From Tetragonia tetragonoides (taxonomy: Eukaryota; Streptophyta; Magnoliopsida; Caryophyllales; Aizoaceae): 64,000 bases of DNA. The stretch covers positions 32,418,501 through 32,482,500 of the forward strand of contig CM076154.1 of the NCBI GenBank assembly GCA_038025085.1, given 5' to 3'. Below, piece by piece: positions 1 through 11,310 of this stretch. Position numbers and translations under genes: made by a program. The first letter of the stretch is position 1. Each line of letters begins with the position of its first letter. The notes under the pieces were generated by a model. That model was not told the origin of the DNA, did no database searches, and saw nothing but the letters and a program-made list of their open reading frames with translations.

Positions 1-1442
1 TTTTTAAGTACAAAATTAGTGCTTTCCCCGTCTCTTTCACTTTGCTCGCATTCCTAAAACTTTGGGAAACTAATGTGCTCTTGAAAGATTCCTATCACTC
101 AAACTTTCATCTCAATTGTAGCATTGCCCACGGGCATTAATAATCTTTCATGTTGCTAACCTGACATCATTAAACTCCTCCAACTCTCATTAAAATCCGA
201 CTCAACCCATTTTTTAGTGTTTTGAGACAACTTTTTCAATTTAAACTCATTTTACAATCCAAAAAATTAAAATAAAAAAGTGAATTTGACACAAAAATCA
301 ACCTATAAGGCTATAACCAACTCATCAATTCAAAAATCGTCGAATTGACCAGTTTGAGAGGTTACTCTCAAAAGATAATCCGCGACCTGAAATCTCATCC
401 GATCCGTTTCTTTAAGCGGTTTGATACAATTTTCTCGATTTGAACCCATTTACAACTCAGAAAAATGAAATAAAAAGTAAATTTAACCCAAAAATAAACA
501 TTAAATTGACTCTATCCGATCCAAAACCCGTCGAATCGACCAATTTGACAAGTCTACCCCCACCACTTTAAATCATAGTAGGAGCTATTATTTCATTCAT
601 GCAAGGAACAAAGGGTAAAGTAAAAGTATAAACTAATAAAACCAAGAGTTCATGTTTCGTTTTTTCAATTATTACAAAGCTGTAAAAAAATTTATAAATC
701 CATTGAAGAACTGCGAGGTTCTGAGTGTGTTCACGTGATAGAAGCGCCATGTGTCTCGTGAGTTTTTTTTTTGTGAGTTGGGAAAAGTGAACCCAGCCCC
801 CATGCTCAATCCCCCATTATAATAAAAAGTAAAAACAAAAAAAAAAACAAAATAAATAAAATTTCAGTTAGTAGCTGAGAAAAAGTGTTGTGTGTTTACT
901 TCTTTTACCTACTTCTTTCCAACCAAACTCTTTCATCATCATCTCACTCTCTCAATGGACTGAAATATTTCAGTTCTTCTCATTTTCTCTCTCCTCCCCT
1001 GTATCAAACATGGGCCCCTTGATAATTTCATATCCAAACCAATCAATAATATTGCATAATTACACATTACTATAGCAACTAAGATCTAAAGGACAGCGAT
1101 TTTGCGCGTCTTTTTTTTTTTCTTTCTTTCCAAAATTTTATTCAACTTACGTAATTACAAAACTCAACTTCCCCAAAAGAAGAAACATTCATGATTTTCT
1201 CTAGTTCTTCTCTATTATCTGAAGAAGCTCCCATGTCACTTTCCATTAAAAAACCTCCCTTAACACCAACAACTTCAATAATTACCCACCTATAATAATC
1301 CCACATTATTCTTTTTTTTTTTTTTTTTTTCATCTCAAGATCGATCATCATTATCTTTGGACTCATTCTAATAAAGAACCACGTCAACACACAACACCAC
1401 TATAGTCTATACCACTCCAATAACAACAACCACCTTATTGCA
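1..1442. other. 5' flank of receptor kinase gene
   Basis: This is non-coding, AT-rich sequence with no convincing gene. Positions 200-556 are a decayed duplicated repeat (listed separately). The last 350 bases before the kinase start contain two long T runs (about 1110-1121 and 1314-1331) and pyrimidine-rich tracts, typical of plant promoters and 5' leaders. I could not identify a confident TATA box. Short open frames here have no domain signal. Confidence 0.5.
200..556. repeat. Imperfect tandem duplication, likely transposon end
   Basis: Two diverged copies of a block of roughly 180-190 bases follow each other (about 200-360 and 390-556). Both contain a TTTGA-ACAA-TTT-TC-ATTT string, an AC-CATTTACAAYYC string, and end in a CGTCGAATYGACCARTTTGA-like string. 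The right edge, reading ACAAGTCTACCCCCA, resembles the ends of short hAT-like non-autonomous elements. Family assignment is a guess. Confidence 0.4.
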
Positions 1443-4400
1443 ATGGGTTGGGTACTACTTTGTTGTAGTCCCCAACATTGGGTTCAATTGATCACCTTGT
1501 ATATTGTCCTGGTGTCATTGGTTTCGGCCAATGATGATGGGGACGCCTTACTGGAGCTGAAGGCGTCGATCGACCCGACAGACCGGCTACCCTGGAGCCG
1601 AGGCCCGGACCACTGCACGTGGTTCGGCGTCAAGGAGTGTATCCATGGGCGAGTTACGAAACTTGTGGTTGAAAACTCCGCCTTAGAAGGTAACCTTGAC
1701 GGTGGTTCAGTAACCAAACTTGATCAACTTCGTGTTCTCAGCTTCAAATCAAATAACCTTACTGGTAGAATCCCAAATTTGTCTAGTTTAGTCAACTTGA
1801 AAGTCCTTTACCTTAACAAAAACCACCTTAATGGGAAGTTCCCACTTTCTCTCTCCTCTCTTAGTCGTCTCAAAACCATTGTGTTGTCTGAAAACAGCTT
1901 ATCGGGTGAGATACCAATGGAGTTAGTTAATGTCACTCGTTTATACACTCTTTTATTAGATGATAACAAATTCACTGGTTCAATTCCACCGTTCAACCAA
2001 ACAACCCTTAAGTATCTCAATGTGTCAAACAATAAACTCTCCGGTGAAATTCCGGTGACGTCAGCGCTTATGCAGTTTAACAGATCATCTTTCTCCAACA
2101 ACCTCAACCTCTGTGGGACTCAGGCCCAAGCCCAATGTGGTGGAACGCTAAGCCCGGCGTTGAGCCCGGCAATGTCGGTCATTCCGGGAACCACCCACCG
2201 GAAGAAACACCGTGGAATGTCCCGTATTGGGAAAATCCTCTTGGCGAGTATCTGCGGCGGTGTTCTCATCATCATCATTTTCTCTCTCCTCCTCGCCTTC
2301 GCCCTCCGCCGACACCGGAGGGCGACAGGCAGGAGTACAACAGGCAAAGAAATCAAAGACCCCGCCGGGATTGCCGAAAAGAAATCAGAAAGTAGAGAAC
2401 CAGAGGAGAGAGAAAGAGGGGAGCCCTCCTCGGCGGCTACGACGACGACGGGTGGAGGAGAGAGAAAAGGGTTTTCATGGGAAGGTGAGAAGTTAGGGAG
2501 ACTAGTGTTTTTAGGAGATGAAGTGATGAATTATAGTTTGGAAGATTTGTTAAAAGCATCAGCTGAGACATTAGGTAGAGGAACAATTGGGAGTACTTAT
2601 AAAGCAGTTATGGAATCTGGGTATATTGTGACTGTGAAAAGATTGAAAGATGCAAGGTATCCAAAATTGGAGGATTTTAGAACACAATTGGAAGTTCTTG
2701 GAAGATTGAAGCATCCTAATATTGTTCCTTTAAGAGCTTATTTTCAAGCTAAAGAAGAACGGTTGCTTGTTTTTGATTATTTTCCTAATGGCAGTCTTTT
2801 CTCGCTCATTCATGGTATGTTCTTGGACTCTTTCTAATCTTAATTTCTTGCAACTTTGTTTGTGATTTTGTGGTTTTTGGTTTTTGTTTTTGTTTGTGTT
2901 TTCCTTGTCCATGTTGGTTTGTTTGATGTGGGTTTTTATTAGTGTTTTGGTTGACTTGAGTTTGTTTAATTTGTTGTTCAATTGGTTGATGTTTTATAAT
3001 CTGTTTAATTTGGTAGGATTTGTTTTCTGGAGTATGAAATATTATTAGATTAGATGAAGGAGGATCACCATGTTATTTCTTATTTGTGGTCCTAATAAGT
3101 AATATCATTAAATGTAAGACACAAGTTTGCGATAGTGTTGAAGTTTAGGAGTATGATTCGAGACCATCTAATAATTTCTTGATAATGAAGGGTTTATGAT
3201 TTTAAAATTGCTTTTTATATGGGCGAAATTTGGGAAGTGGACTTTTATTACTCATGGTTTATGCAAAGTTTCAAATTGATGTGGAAATTTGACCATGTAA
3301 TAACTTCTTGCAAAACAGTGTTGTCTTTGTTTGGAATCAATTGTCTTATAGTTACAAGGTACTCTACAACATTTAAATTACGAGAGAGACTTTTGATAAT
3401 GCAACTACAGTCTACAAGTGACAAATAATACACTTATAAGGATGAAAAGAACAGAATTTAGTTTCATTCATTGTCAGTTCATCTTGAATAGCTGGTACTG
3501 CCACCTTTGTCCTAGCCAAGTGGACAATCATATTCATTTATTGGATAATTTGATTCCCCATGACTTGATCATGTATGGGAGAAAAAAAAAAAAATTAGGC
3601 AGACTCACTGACAACTTTTATAAAAATAATAATTTTCATAAAAATAATAATTTTGACATCTGACAACTGTAATTTTTATAAAAATAATATTTTTTTTTGT
3701 TTTTCTGCTATGCATAAAAATAATAAGTTCATGTGACAATTTCTATACTAATGATTTAGACTTTACTTTTAACTTTTTAAGGTTAAATGTTTGTTGCCAT
3801 CCCTCACACCAAAAACAAACAAAAAAAAAAAAAAAAAAGTTACATGTTTGTTTTCTTTTCCTTTTTTTCTATTTCTATTTTTATTTTTCTATTTTTGTTT
3901 ATTTATGGCTTTAGTGTCCTTATAGAGCAGTTCTTGGTGCCATTTTTTTGTTAGGCATGTATCCATTTCAGTAATTCAGTATCTCTCTGCACAATTCTTA
4001 TTTTTGTCAGTATACAAGTGCAATGTAGTTGGGGCCTGGGGGGGCCATTGATTAGGGTCACTTTGACCAATCTGGACCGTTCCTTTAGGTAGAGGTCAGT
4101 GATAAACGTGGGTGTCGGAGGAGGGTACACATGTCTTTTTCACTCTGTTTACTGAATAGAGTGTAAACTCTACAAAGTTGCCAGTCAAACTACTACCAGT
4201 ATTTCTTTGGAATTTTCCCTACAATTTACAAACCCGAAAAATTTGTGTAAGACTGTTTCATGGCGAAAAATTAAAAGTAATACTTTTGTAAAAAAACAAT
4301 CTACCGTTCAATATAGTAATGATCATCTCACGGTGAGACGGTGTATAAGTTATACTTGCTTTTGGCCTTTGAATGTTGTGGACCTTGTGTTCGACTTACT

Positions 4401-7280
4401 TTTAGGTTCATATTAAGTTGAGAGTTGGCTACTTGGGCCTTGGCTAGTAACTTCTTGAATTAAAGTAGGGACATGTTATTGGCATGTTTGATATCAATGC
4501 TGAACTCTTAGAGATAACATCAAGTTAGGTGAAATTTATTCTTGGCCACCAGAATTTGTGATCTTATATGATAAATAACTTCCCTGTACTTTAATGTCAT
4601 TCCATAAAACCAAGACTTCTTTACATAATTGCATTTGATATGTCCATTCTAACACGTAGGACACTTAAAGTGAAATCAAATGAGGAATAATTATGTGTTA
4701 AGTAATATAAGTATTGTTTTTGAGGACTAATAATCATGATTAATACTGGCATTGCTTTGAAGCAATGACTACTCGCTACTGATTGTAGATTGAATCATAT
4801 ACTGTACTATGTAGTCTGTTACTCTAGCATATTCCGCGATTTTGCTTGTGAAATGCATATTCATTGATGAACATACACGAGTTGAGACATAAATTCAATA
4901 GTTAAACCGTCTCTATCAACAATAAAGGTTGGATACATTACCACTTAACAAGAAGGAGAGGAAAAAAAGAAGAAAGAAAACACCATATTACATATATAAG
5001 GTATTCATCTGTTTACATTCAATAGTGAATCTGGAATGTCCTGGACTTCAGGTAACAAACAGCTATACTGATATAAATATACCAAGGTGGCTATAAAGAG
5101 GGCAGGCTACTAGCTAACGTATAGCTCATGGCACACACTCTGCAGGGGAGACTTTTAACTGTTCTAATGTGCTATAGATTTCATCTTTAGATCAACCAAG
5201 GGTTGCTGTTGGCCATTTTCCAAAAAATTTTTGCGTGTTTTGGGCCTAATTTGAGTTTGAGTGCCAAGTACTCTTGCTGTTTGTCGTAGAATGGAATGAA
5301 AATGCTTGTTCGTTGTCAAACTCTTCCTCCAATCGCCTTGGCTTCCCTTCCTTCATATTGTTTGTCCAGTATGCCTCCATAATGGTCGTTCAGGGAAGAC
5401 ATATAGAAACATGCATGCATTCTTCCCGCTGTTAGAACCTAGAACTGATTCATTACATGCTTTAGATTAACGGAGGGTTGGTCTTGGTCATTTGAGTTTG
5501 AGGTGCCAGTAATGTGAACAGAATGCCTCCATACTCCATTCTGGTTGTTCAGAGAAGACACAAAAACCTGCATTTGTCCCGTTGCTAGAATTGATTCACT
5601 CCTAATTTCGATCAATATTTGTTACGCATATTGCATGTGTTACATACTTTCAGCATCGAGCCTTGCCCTATTGAGTTACTAATTTTTTTTTTTGATCACC
5701 CTATTGAGTTACTATTGAGGAAGGACATACATGATAGTTTTGGGAGTTTCTTATCTTCTATTTTGATCCATTCTATAGTAAAATTAATGTTTAGCTTTTT
5801 GAAAGGATTTGCTGTGGCTTCTCTTATGTGCTTTCATTTGTTCTCTCTTACCTGTGAAATCTTCTTTTTTCTGTTTTTATGATTTAAATGCTCATGACAT
5901 ATTGTTTTCACTATTTGAGATAGATATATTAGAACCACTCGCTCGGCTCTATTTCTTGGGCATACAGAAGATGTCTGTTGTTTCCTACATATACATATCT
6001 CCTGCCTAGCACTCACGGCCTTTATGAACTGGGAATGAAAAGTACCAGTTTAGATAGGGAGTCTTATTCTTTCAGTAATTTCCTAATCACCTAATCACAA
6101 ATATGTACTTGGCTTCACTTTTCGCGCACTACCATAAGACAGAGTTCTTTTCCAACAATTCTGAGCCCAGGACATAATGGTAGAGCTTCACTAAGGATGG
6201 ATAATGGACCTGTTCAAATGAAAACTGCCAGACTGTAGGTAACTACTTGTGTTGGCATAGTTCGAAGTAGTTAATATCATCTACAGTTCTCCATTTCTTA
6301 GAGGATCCAAGTCCGGGTAGCTGAATTATATACCGACCTAACACCAAACATAGCAGTTCAATTACTGTAATCATTTGATTGATAAAGGCGCTGTCAAAGT
6401 TCCTGAGAGGGGAGGGGGGGTGTGGAAGTGGAAGGACGAGACGAAGATTCCATTATGCTAAAAAAGGATTGGTTGTCTTTTCCTATGTATTTTCTAAATT
6501 TCAGTGCTAGATCTTATATGATATGCATAGCTGCAAAATGCATCTTTCTTTGATTAGTGCTTCTCGCTTCTCACATTCAAGGCACCACATTTCACACAAC
6601 TGAATTTGCTCCTTTTCTTATCAGGCAACAGACCTTCTGGAGGTGGAAAGCCACTGCATTGGACATCTTGCCTGAAAATAGCAGAAGACTTGGCAACTGG
6701 TCTATTACACATTCATCAAAGTTCTGGACTAGTCCATGGGAACTTGAAATCCTCTAATGTTCTCCTTGGCTCAGACTTTGAGTCATGTCTGACAGATTAT
6801 GGACTTCAATCATTTAGAAACCCTGAATCCATGGAAGAACCCAGTGCTGCTTCGCTATTCTACAGGGCTCCTGAATGCCGAGACAACAGGAGGCCGCAAA
6901 CCCAACAAGCCGATGTTTACAGCTTTGGGGTGCTGTTATTGGAACTATTGACAGGAAAAACCCCGTTCCAAGACCTTGTTCAGGAGCACGGGTCTGACAT
7001 TCCCAAATGGGTAAGGTCAGTGAGAGAAGAGGAAACTGATTCTGGAGAAGGGAGTTCGGGAAATGAAACCTCTGAGGAGAAATTGGGAGCTCTTTTGAAC
7101 ATAGCTATGGCTTGTGTCACTCTTGCTCCAGAAAAGCGACCTCAGATGAAAGACGTTCTGAGGATGATCAGAGATACCAGAGCCGAAGCTCAGGTTTCCT
7201 CCAATGGCAGTGACCATTCACCCGGAAGGTGGTCAGACACAGTTCAGAGCCTGCCGAGGGAAGAACATCTTAGTATTTGA
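1443..7280 (+). CDS. LRR receptor-like pseudokinase, two exons
   Basis: Exons are 1443-2814 and 6625-7280, with a GT donor at 2815, an AG ending at 6624 and phase 1. They encode 675 residues. The order is signal peptide (1-29), LRRNT_2 cap, a short LRR block (about 90-205), a juxtamembrane Ser/Thr/Pro region, a transmembrane helix (about 265-288), a basic/acidic linker and a kinase-like domain from about 365. The product should sit in the plasma membrane. The glycine loop (G378, G380, G383) and Lys399 are present. The catalytic loop reads HGNLKSSN, so the HRD aspartate is Asn497, and DFG reads DYG (Asp515). By family knowledge this predicts little or no phosphotransfer. From memory, the LRR spacing, the intron after LIHG and the C-terminal SLPRE(E/D)H(L/M)SI match the Arabidopsis At1g60630 type. 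Both splice sites are canonical and the joined frame is open throughout. Confidence 0.93.
2815..6624 (+). other. 3.8-kb intron of the receptor kinase gene
   Basis: A single intron splits the kinase lobe after residue Gly458. It is AT-rich and holds an internal segmental duplication (5190-5600) and an A18 tract near 3820-3838. It also holds a MITE-like motif pair at 4240-4360, where TGTAAGACTGTTTCATGG is followed by TCACGGTGAGACGGTGTATAAG-like sequence; similar motifs recur at 53650-53760. No coding frame in the intron shows a domain. The acceptor is preceded by a T/C-rich tract. Confidence 0.85.
5190..5600. repeat. Segmental duplication inside the kinase intron
   Basis: Two diverged adjacent copies (about 5190-5455 and 5460-5600) share AGATTAAC..GGGTTG, TTTGAGTTTGAG-GCCA, ATGCCTCCAT, TGGT-GTTCAG-GAAGACA and a GTT-GAA-TGATTCA-T ending, in the same order and orientation. 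The second copy is shorter. It is non-coding. Origin is unknown; a local tandem duplication or two insertions of one unnamed repeat are both possible. Confidence 0.55.
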
Positions 7281-7853
7281 TGATCTCGTAAATTTTGCCA
7301 CACAGAATTCTTGGATTATGATTTTTGAGGTCAAAATCATCAATTAGGTATTGTAACGATCCTCAAGTTAGTACTTCAGTAGAGTTTTTGGATGTAAAGC
7401 CTTTTTAGTTCTCTTTAGTTTCATCATTTTTCAGCCCCTTTTATAGTAGTCTGTTGTGGTGGCGATGTCGTAACCGATCAGTTGATGCTACATCAAGATA
7501 TATAACTCTCCATTTTCGCATGGAGAATCTCACATCCTCGCTGTTCAAATATTTGACATAGTTAAAGCAAAATGTTGAACCTCAATTTTTAGTACACATA
7601 CTTGCACTTGGGCGTTTAGTTTGTTTCTTTTTGTTAGTTTTGTGGTGGTGGTGTTATTGGCTCTCACTATGGCGCATTCATAAAAGCTTTTTCCAACAGG
7701 TTAACTCTGCTTACAAGTTAACCACAAGGCATAAGGATTTGAAACCAGCAAATGTATGATGCGCTGACCAGTGACCATTTCATACTTTCTGACTATGAGG
7801 GTAGCTGCACATTTTAGACATTTAGAACTACTGAACTACTCTCTTTTTATCAA
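7281..7853. other. Intergenic: kinase 3' UTR and germin promoter
   Basis: This runs from the kinase stop to the promoter of the germin-like pseudogene. No classic AATAAA follows the kinase stop closely. On the minus strand near 7690-7790 there is a tRNA-like pair of boxes (ACTGGTCAGCGCATCA-like and GGTTTCAAATCC), which suggests a decayed SINE head. The evidence for that is weak. Confidence 0.4.
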
Positions 7854-7862
7854 CTATAAATA
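7854..7862 (+). promoter_or_regulatory. TATA box of germin-like pseudogene
   Basis: CTATAAATA lies about 100 bases upstream of the germin-like ATG, in a clean context with an A-rich leader downstream. Spacing is normal for a plant TATA box with a leader of about 70 bases. Confidence 0.65.
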
Positions 7863-7959
7863 CAAAATTTGTCTGCCTTATAATCATCAAACTCGAGAAC
7901 AAAACAGGATACAGAAAATATAAGCATATCCATCATTACGACGAAGAGAAGCATTCATA

Positions 7960-8716
7960 ATGGAGAATATATGGGCTATAATTCTTGCAACATTAGCTAT
8001 CTGTTGTTATGTGGCCTATGCTACTGATCCCAATCAGTTGCAGGACTTTTGTGTTGCAGCAAACGATCCAAATTCTGCAGGTAATTATCCTGTTACCTTG
8101 TCTCTTTTTTGCTGTTTTCGGGTTTTATTCCTAGCTAATTTTCCACATCATTTTATCTTGGCAGTGTTTGTGAATGGCTTGTTCTGTAAGAACCCAATGG
8201 CTGCAACTCCAGAGGATTTCTTCTTCAAAGGGCTAAATATCCCTAGCAACACGATCAACAATGCCGGGTCCAATGTCACGCTAGTCAGTGCAGCAAACGT
8301 ACCAGGACTGAACACCCTTTGTATATCCATGGCGCGTGTGGACTTTGCACCATATGGTTTACAACCCTCCTCACATTCACCCTCGTGCAACCGAGATACT
8401 CAACGTCTTGGAGGACAAGCTTTTGGTTGGTTTTGTGACCTCTAACAGGCCAAATGCTCCTAACCAACTTTTCAGCAAAGTCCTTAATGCAGGAGATGTC
8501 TATGTGTTCCCTCAAGGCCTTATTCACTTCCAACAAAACATCGGTCGTACACCTGCTGTGGCAATTGTTGCACTAAGTAGCCAAAACCCTGGTGTGATCA
8601 CAGTTGCCAACGCTTTCTTTGGTTCAAAGCTACCAATTTCACTAGATGTTCTTACCAAAGCCTTTCAGACAAACAGGTATACCATCAACTACCTCCAATC
8701 TCAATTCCAGATGTGA
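7960..8716 (+). pseudogene. Germin-like protein gene, frameshifted
   Basis: Exon 1 is 7960-8080, with a phase-1 intron (GT at 8081, AG at 8163-8164), and exon 2 is 8165-8716. It encodes a secretory signal peptide, the N-terminal DPxQLQDFCV motif, the second disulfide Cys (GLFCKNP) and a cupin. An extra C at about 8362 breaks the frame just before germin box 1. Upstream the frame runs on to a stop at 8443-8445; downstream another frame holds HIHPRATE and box 2 ([16 protein letters not shown]). All four metal ligands (two His, Glu, His) are therefore present but not in one frame. A predicted N-glycosylation site (NVT) lies before box 1. The paralogue at 52529-56863 lacks the extra base. Known germin-like proteins are apoplastic hexameric Mn enzymes or structural cupins. 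A real one-base insertion and an assembly error cannot be told apart here. Confidence 0.85.
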
Positions 8717-8814
8717 TCAAACCCAGTATTCTTAAGAGGGGAAAAATTAATTATGTATTCCCAATTTATGATTTAACATTATTATTTGAGATGAAAGAGG
8801 GATTATTTATCAAA

Positions 8815-8850
8815 CTAGATTTCGTGCCCATACGATGTACGGGTTCTTGT
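8815..8850 (-). mobile_element. Helitron 3' terminus
   Basis: On the minus strand a stem-loop (CCCGTAC..GTATGGG, 8827-8843, one mismatch in the stem) is followed after 8 bases by CTAG and then T. This is the known Helitron 3' end layout: hairpin, short spacer, CTRR, inserted between A and T. On the plus strand the junction reads A|CTAG. Two more termini of this design lie at 53783 and 54507. The 5' end, expected to the right, was not found, so the length is unknown. Confidence 0.6.
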
Positions 8851-9139
8851 TTATCATGCATATTCCGTTATTAGAAGAAATATAATAATTTTTTAATCAT
8901 ATCATTATGTAAAAGTTGAATAATAGGGGTAGCAAAGAACAATAATAATGTTTTTATCAACAAAAAAAAAAAAAAACAAAGAAATTACATTTTTAGTTAA
9001 TGTATAATATAATTTTTTTTATATAATAAATATAATAGTTATTTCTTATTAAAATAAAATAAAATTATTTTTTATCTCTTTTTAATCACCCATGCGTTTA
9101 TGGCTATTTATTACCTATTCAATTTCATGGTGAGAACTC

Positions 9140-9181
<42 letters not shown>

Positions 9182-9243
9182 GTTCTTGTACTTCAATATT
9201 CATTTCTCTGTTTTCCTTGTACGTGTAACCAGTATTCTTGTAT
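8851..9243. other. AT-rich intergenic with TA microsatellite
   Basis: No gene is seen. It contains an A14 tract near 8963 and a (TA)16 microsatellite at about 9145-9176. It may be the interior of the Helitron whose 3' end is at 8815. Confidence 0.5.
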
Positions 9244-9244
9244 T

Positions 9245-9336
9245 ATACTCCCTTCATCCCAAATTGTTTGTCTTCCTTGGCATTTGTTAATGTGAGTCAC
9301 GGAAAACAAAGTGGACAAACAATTTGGAGCTATCAA
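9245..9336. mobile_element. Small Stowaway-like MITE
   Basis: The left end reads TACTCCCTTCATCCCAAATT, close to the known Stowaway terminus CTCCCTCCGTCCCA next to a TA target. The right end (ACAAACAATTTGGAG) is its partial inverted complement, and the rest of the right terminus seems lost. A partial right-end relative (AATTTGGAACGGAGGGAAT) sits near 30212-30232. Confidence 0.5.
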
Positions 9337-9844
9337 GAAAATCAGGACTTGAACTATCAAGGAAATTTGTTTTAAAGACCTCAACTTTGAAAGTGAAGGT
9401 ATAATCTTATCAAAAAAACAAAAAAAAAGTGAAGGTATAAGGACCTCCAAAGCCTATTTAGTGGTTGCCAACCATTGTAATTAGGGCTAATCATTGTAAT
9501 ATGTAAATCTTGACCGCCAATTTATTACTCAAATAAAGATCATTGTAATATATAATTAATCACTCCAAAATAATTTTTCTTATTTAATTGCAATTTTGAA
9601 AATTGATTAATTATTTACGAAAATCAATTATTAAAATTTTCGAAAATTATTTTAAAATCACAAAATTTAATTTGCCGGAAAAAATAAAAATACAATTTAT
9701 GGAAAAAAAAAAAGATGAATATTTTTTTTAATCAACCTAATCTAATGGACATAACACCTTTAAGCCATGAATGAAGCTATCACCTTCATTTTAGGCCTCA
9801 CCATGAATATCAGCTGAAAGCTTCAAATGGGAAAGCCCAATATA

Positions 9845-9925
9845 TATATACATGGTGGGTCTTGAACTGAAAACTTCAAGGAGCTAATATTGTACATGTG
9901 ACCAACAGAGCACACAACTCTTTGG
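9845..9925 (-). repeat. Possible tRNA-derived SINE head
   Basis: On the minus strand, GTGTGCTCTGTTGGTCACA resembles a pol III A box. It is followed about 35 bases later by AGTTCAAGACCCACC, which resembles a B box. The arms do not fold into a full tRNA, so this is a SINE-like or degraded tRNA relic rather than a tRNA gene. Confidence 0.35.
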
Positions 9926-10194
9926 TGAAACTATTCCAAAATTTTATTTATATTAAGTACAAATATGTTATTGACTAAATCTCAAGTGTGGCATGGGACC
10001 GCCGTACTTGGGCACCCGCATGAATTCGTGCACATCGCAGGGGTCCCGTGGCCCAGCAAATTTCTTCTCTTTTTTTTAAAAAAAATGTTTTTATATTATC
10101 AACTTTCACTTTTAGAATGAAAATGTTTCACATCAAGGTTGATTGGGGTTTGAGTTTGTACGTTTTATTATACCATTCATGTTCAAGTTCTACA

Positions 10195-10345
10195 AATGAT
10201 TTTTTTCCCCATTTAAATACTTTCTTTTATTTGTCTAGTCAAAATTGTGTTTTGTTTTTTTGAAACAATAGTCAAAATAGTTACTTTCATTTATTTACTC
10301 TTTCATTTTCTCTCTTATTTGTTTTTACTTTTGCATTTATTTATT
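10195..10345 (+). repeat. Unnamed repeat, second copy at 28.4-28.57 kb
   Basis: The order CCATTTAAATACTTT, TTGTCTAGTCAA, GTTACTTT-ATTT, TCTCTTATTTG recurs on the minus strand at about 28390-28570 with the same order and similar spacing. It is T-rich, has no coding content, and its family is unknown. Confidence 0.45.
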
Positions 10346-10526
10346 TTTTTAGCAAGAGAAAAGAGAAATATTCCTTCATTAAAATCCATACAGTATCTAC
10401 AAATACTATTACTCTCTACAAAAAAAAAAAAAAAAACAAAAAAAAACTAAGATAACAAATCTCTTCAATATAATGTCCCTAAAATTGCTCACAATAAGTG
10501 AGGATAAGCCTCCATCAATTATTCCG

Positions 10527-10674
10527 TAAAGGAGAAATTATTGCATAGTCCAGGAGCATTGCTCCCTCCTCTCACAAAATAAGTAGAGCCCACTCTAAAT
10601 TTAAATTGATAATTTTTTATTTTGTGAGAGGAGGGAGCAGTACTCCTGGACTACCCAATAATTTCTCCTCTTAA
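10527..10674. mobile_element. MITE with about 52-bp inverted repeats
   Basis: Two arms (about 10530-10582 and 10618-10669) are near-perfect reverse complements. Both start AGGAGAAATTATTG and contain GTCCAGGAG, GCTCCCTCCTCTCACA and AAAATAA. They flank a spacer of about 35 bases. TAA trinucleotides border both ends, which would fit a Tourist/Harbinger-type 3-bp target duplication. It has no coding capacity, and the transcript would fold into a hairpin. Confidence 0.75.
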
Positions 10675-10903
10675 AGACAGAGAAATCAACTCTCACATAT
10701 GTAGAGACTTTATTGAAATAAAAAAAATACATAAACTCAAAAGAGTACAAAAAAAAAACAAAAAAAATTGGGGGCTACCATCAATATTAACAACTAATGG
10801 TAGTCCCTAAGAATAAAAATATAGAAGTTATGACATGGTTTCTTTTTTGGGAGAACAAAAAAACGAAGGAAAACTGAGTTTTTTTTTCCTCTTTCTGATT
10901 GAG

Positions 10904-10906
<3 letters not shown>

Positions 10907-10957
<51 letters not shown>
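10907..10957. repeat. (TA)n microsatellite
   Basis: About 25 uninterrupted TA units lie in intergenic AT-rich DNA. Confidence 0.95.
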
Positions 10958-10960
<3 letters not shown>

Positions 10961-11254
10961 AATAAATATTTTATATTTACAATTATGATATATTAATAAC
11001 TCACTACATTATATTACTTATTTTCTAATTTACTACTTTTCTTTATTTCTTTTTTTTTTTCATGTTCCTTTAATTTCTTTATTAAATTCTCCCCTCTTTT
11101 TTATTTTTCCTTTCTGATTGATGAATTTATAGATATATGTGAATGAAATTTATAGTTATTTTAATAAAATTTTGTAATCATAATAATGTTTATTTCATTA
11201 TTTTCTTTCCATATTATTTTTCTTGTTCCTTTAGTATATTCTTACCTCTTCTTT

Positions 11255-11310
11255 TTTTTTACATAAATTAACTTTTGTTGTACAGAAATCCAAATGTTGT
11301 GGACCAAATA
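11255..11310. repeat. Left remnant of ~206-bp tandem repeat
   Basis: ACATAAATTAACTTTTGTTG followed by TACAGAAATCCAAATG matches the repeat-unit string ACCTAAACTTAACTTTCGTTG-TACCTAAATCCAAATG seen at 26.2-27.4 kb. It is cut off exactly where the Gypsy 5' LTR begins, so the LTR element appears to have inserted into the same array. Confidence 0.55.

Noticed and set aside
2120..2496. Alternative frames in the kinase linker region
   Set aside because: Shadows of the GC-rich, Arg/Glu-coding linker; the spliced kinase frame explains the sequence fully.
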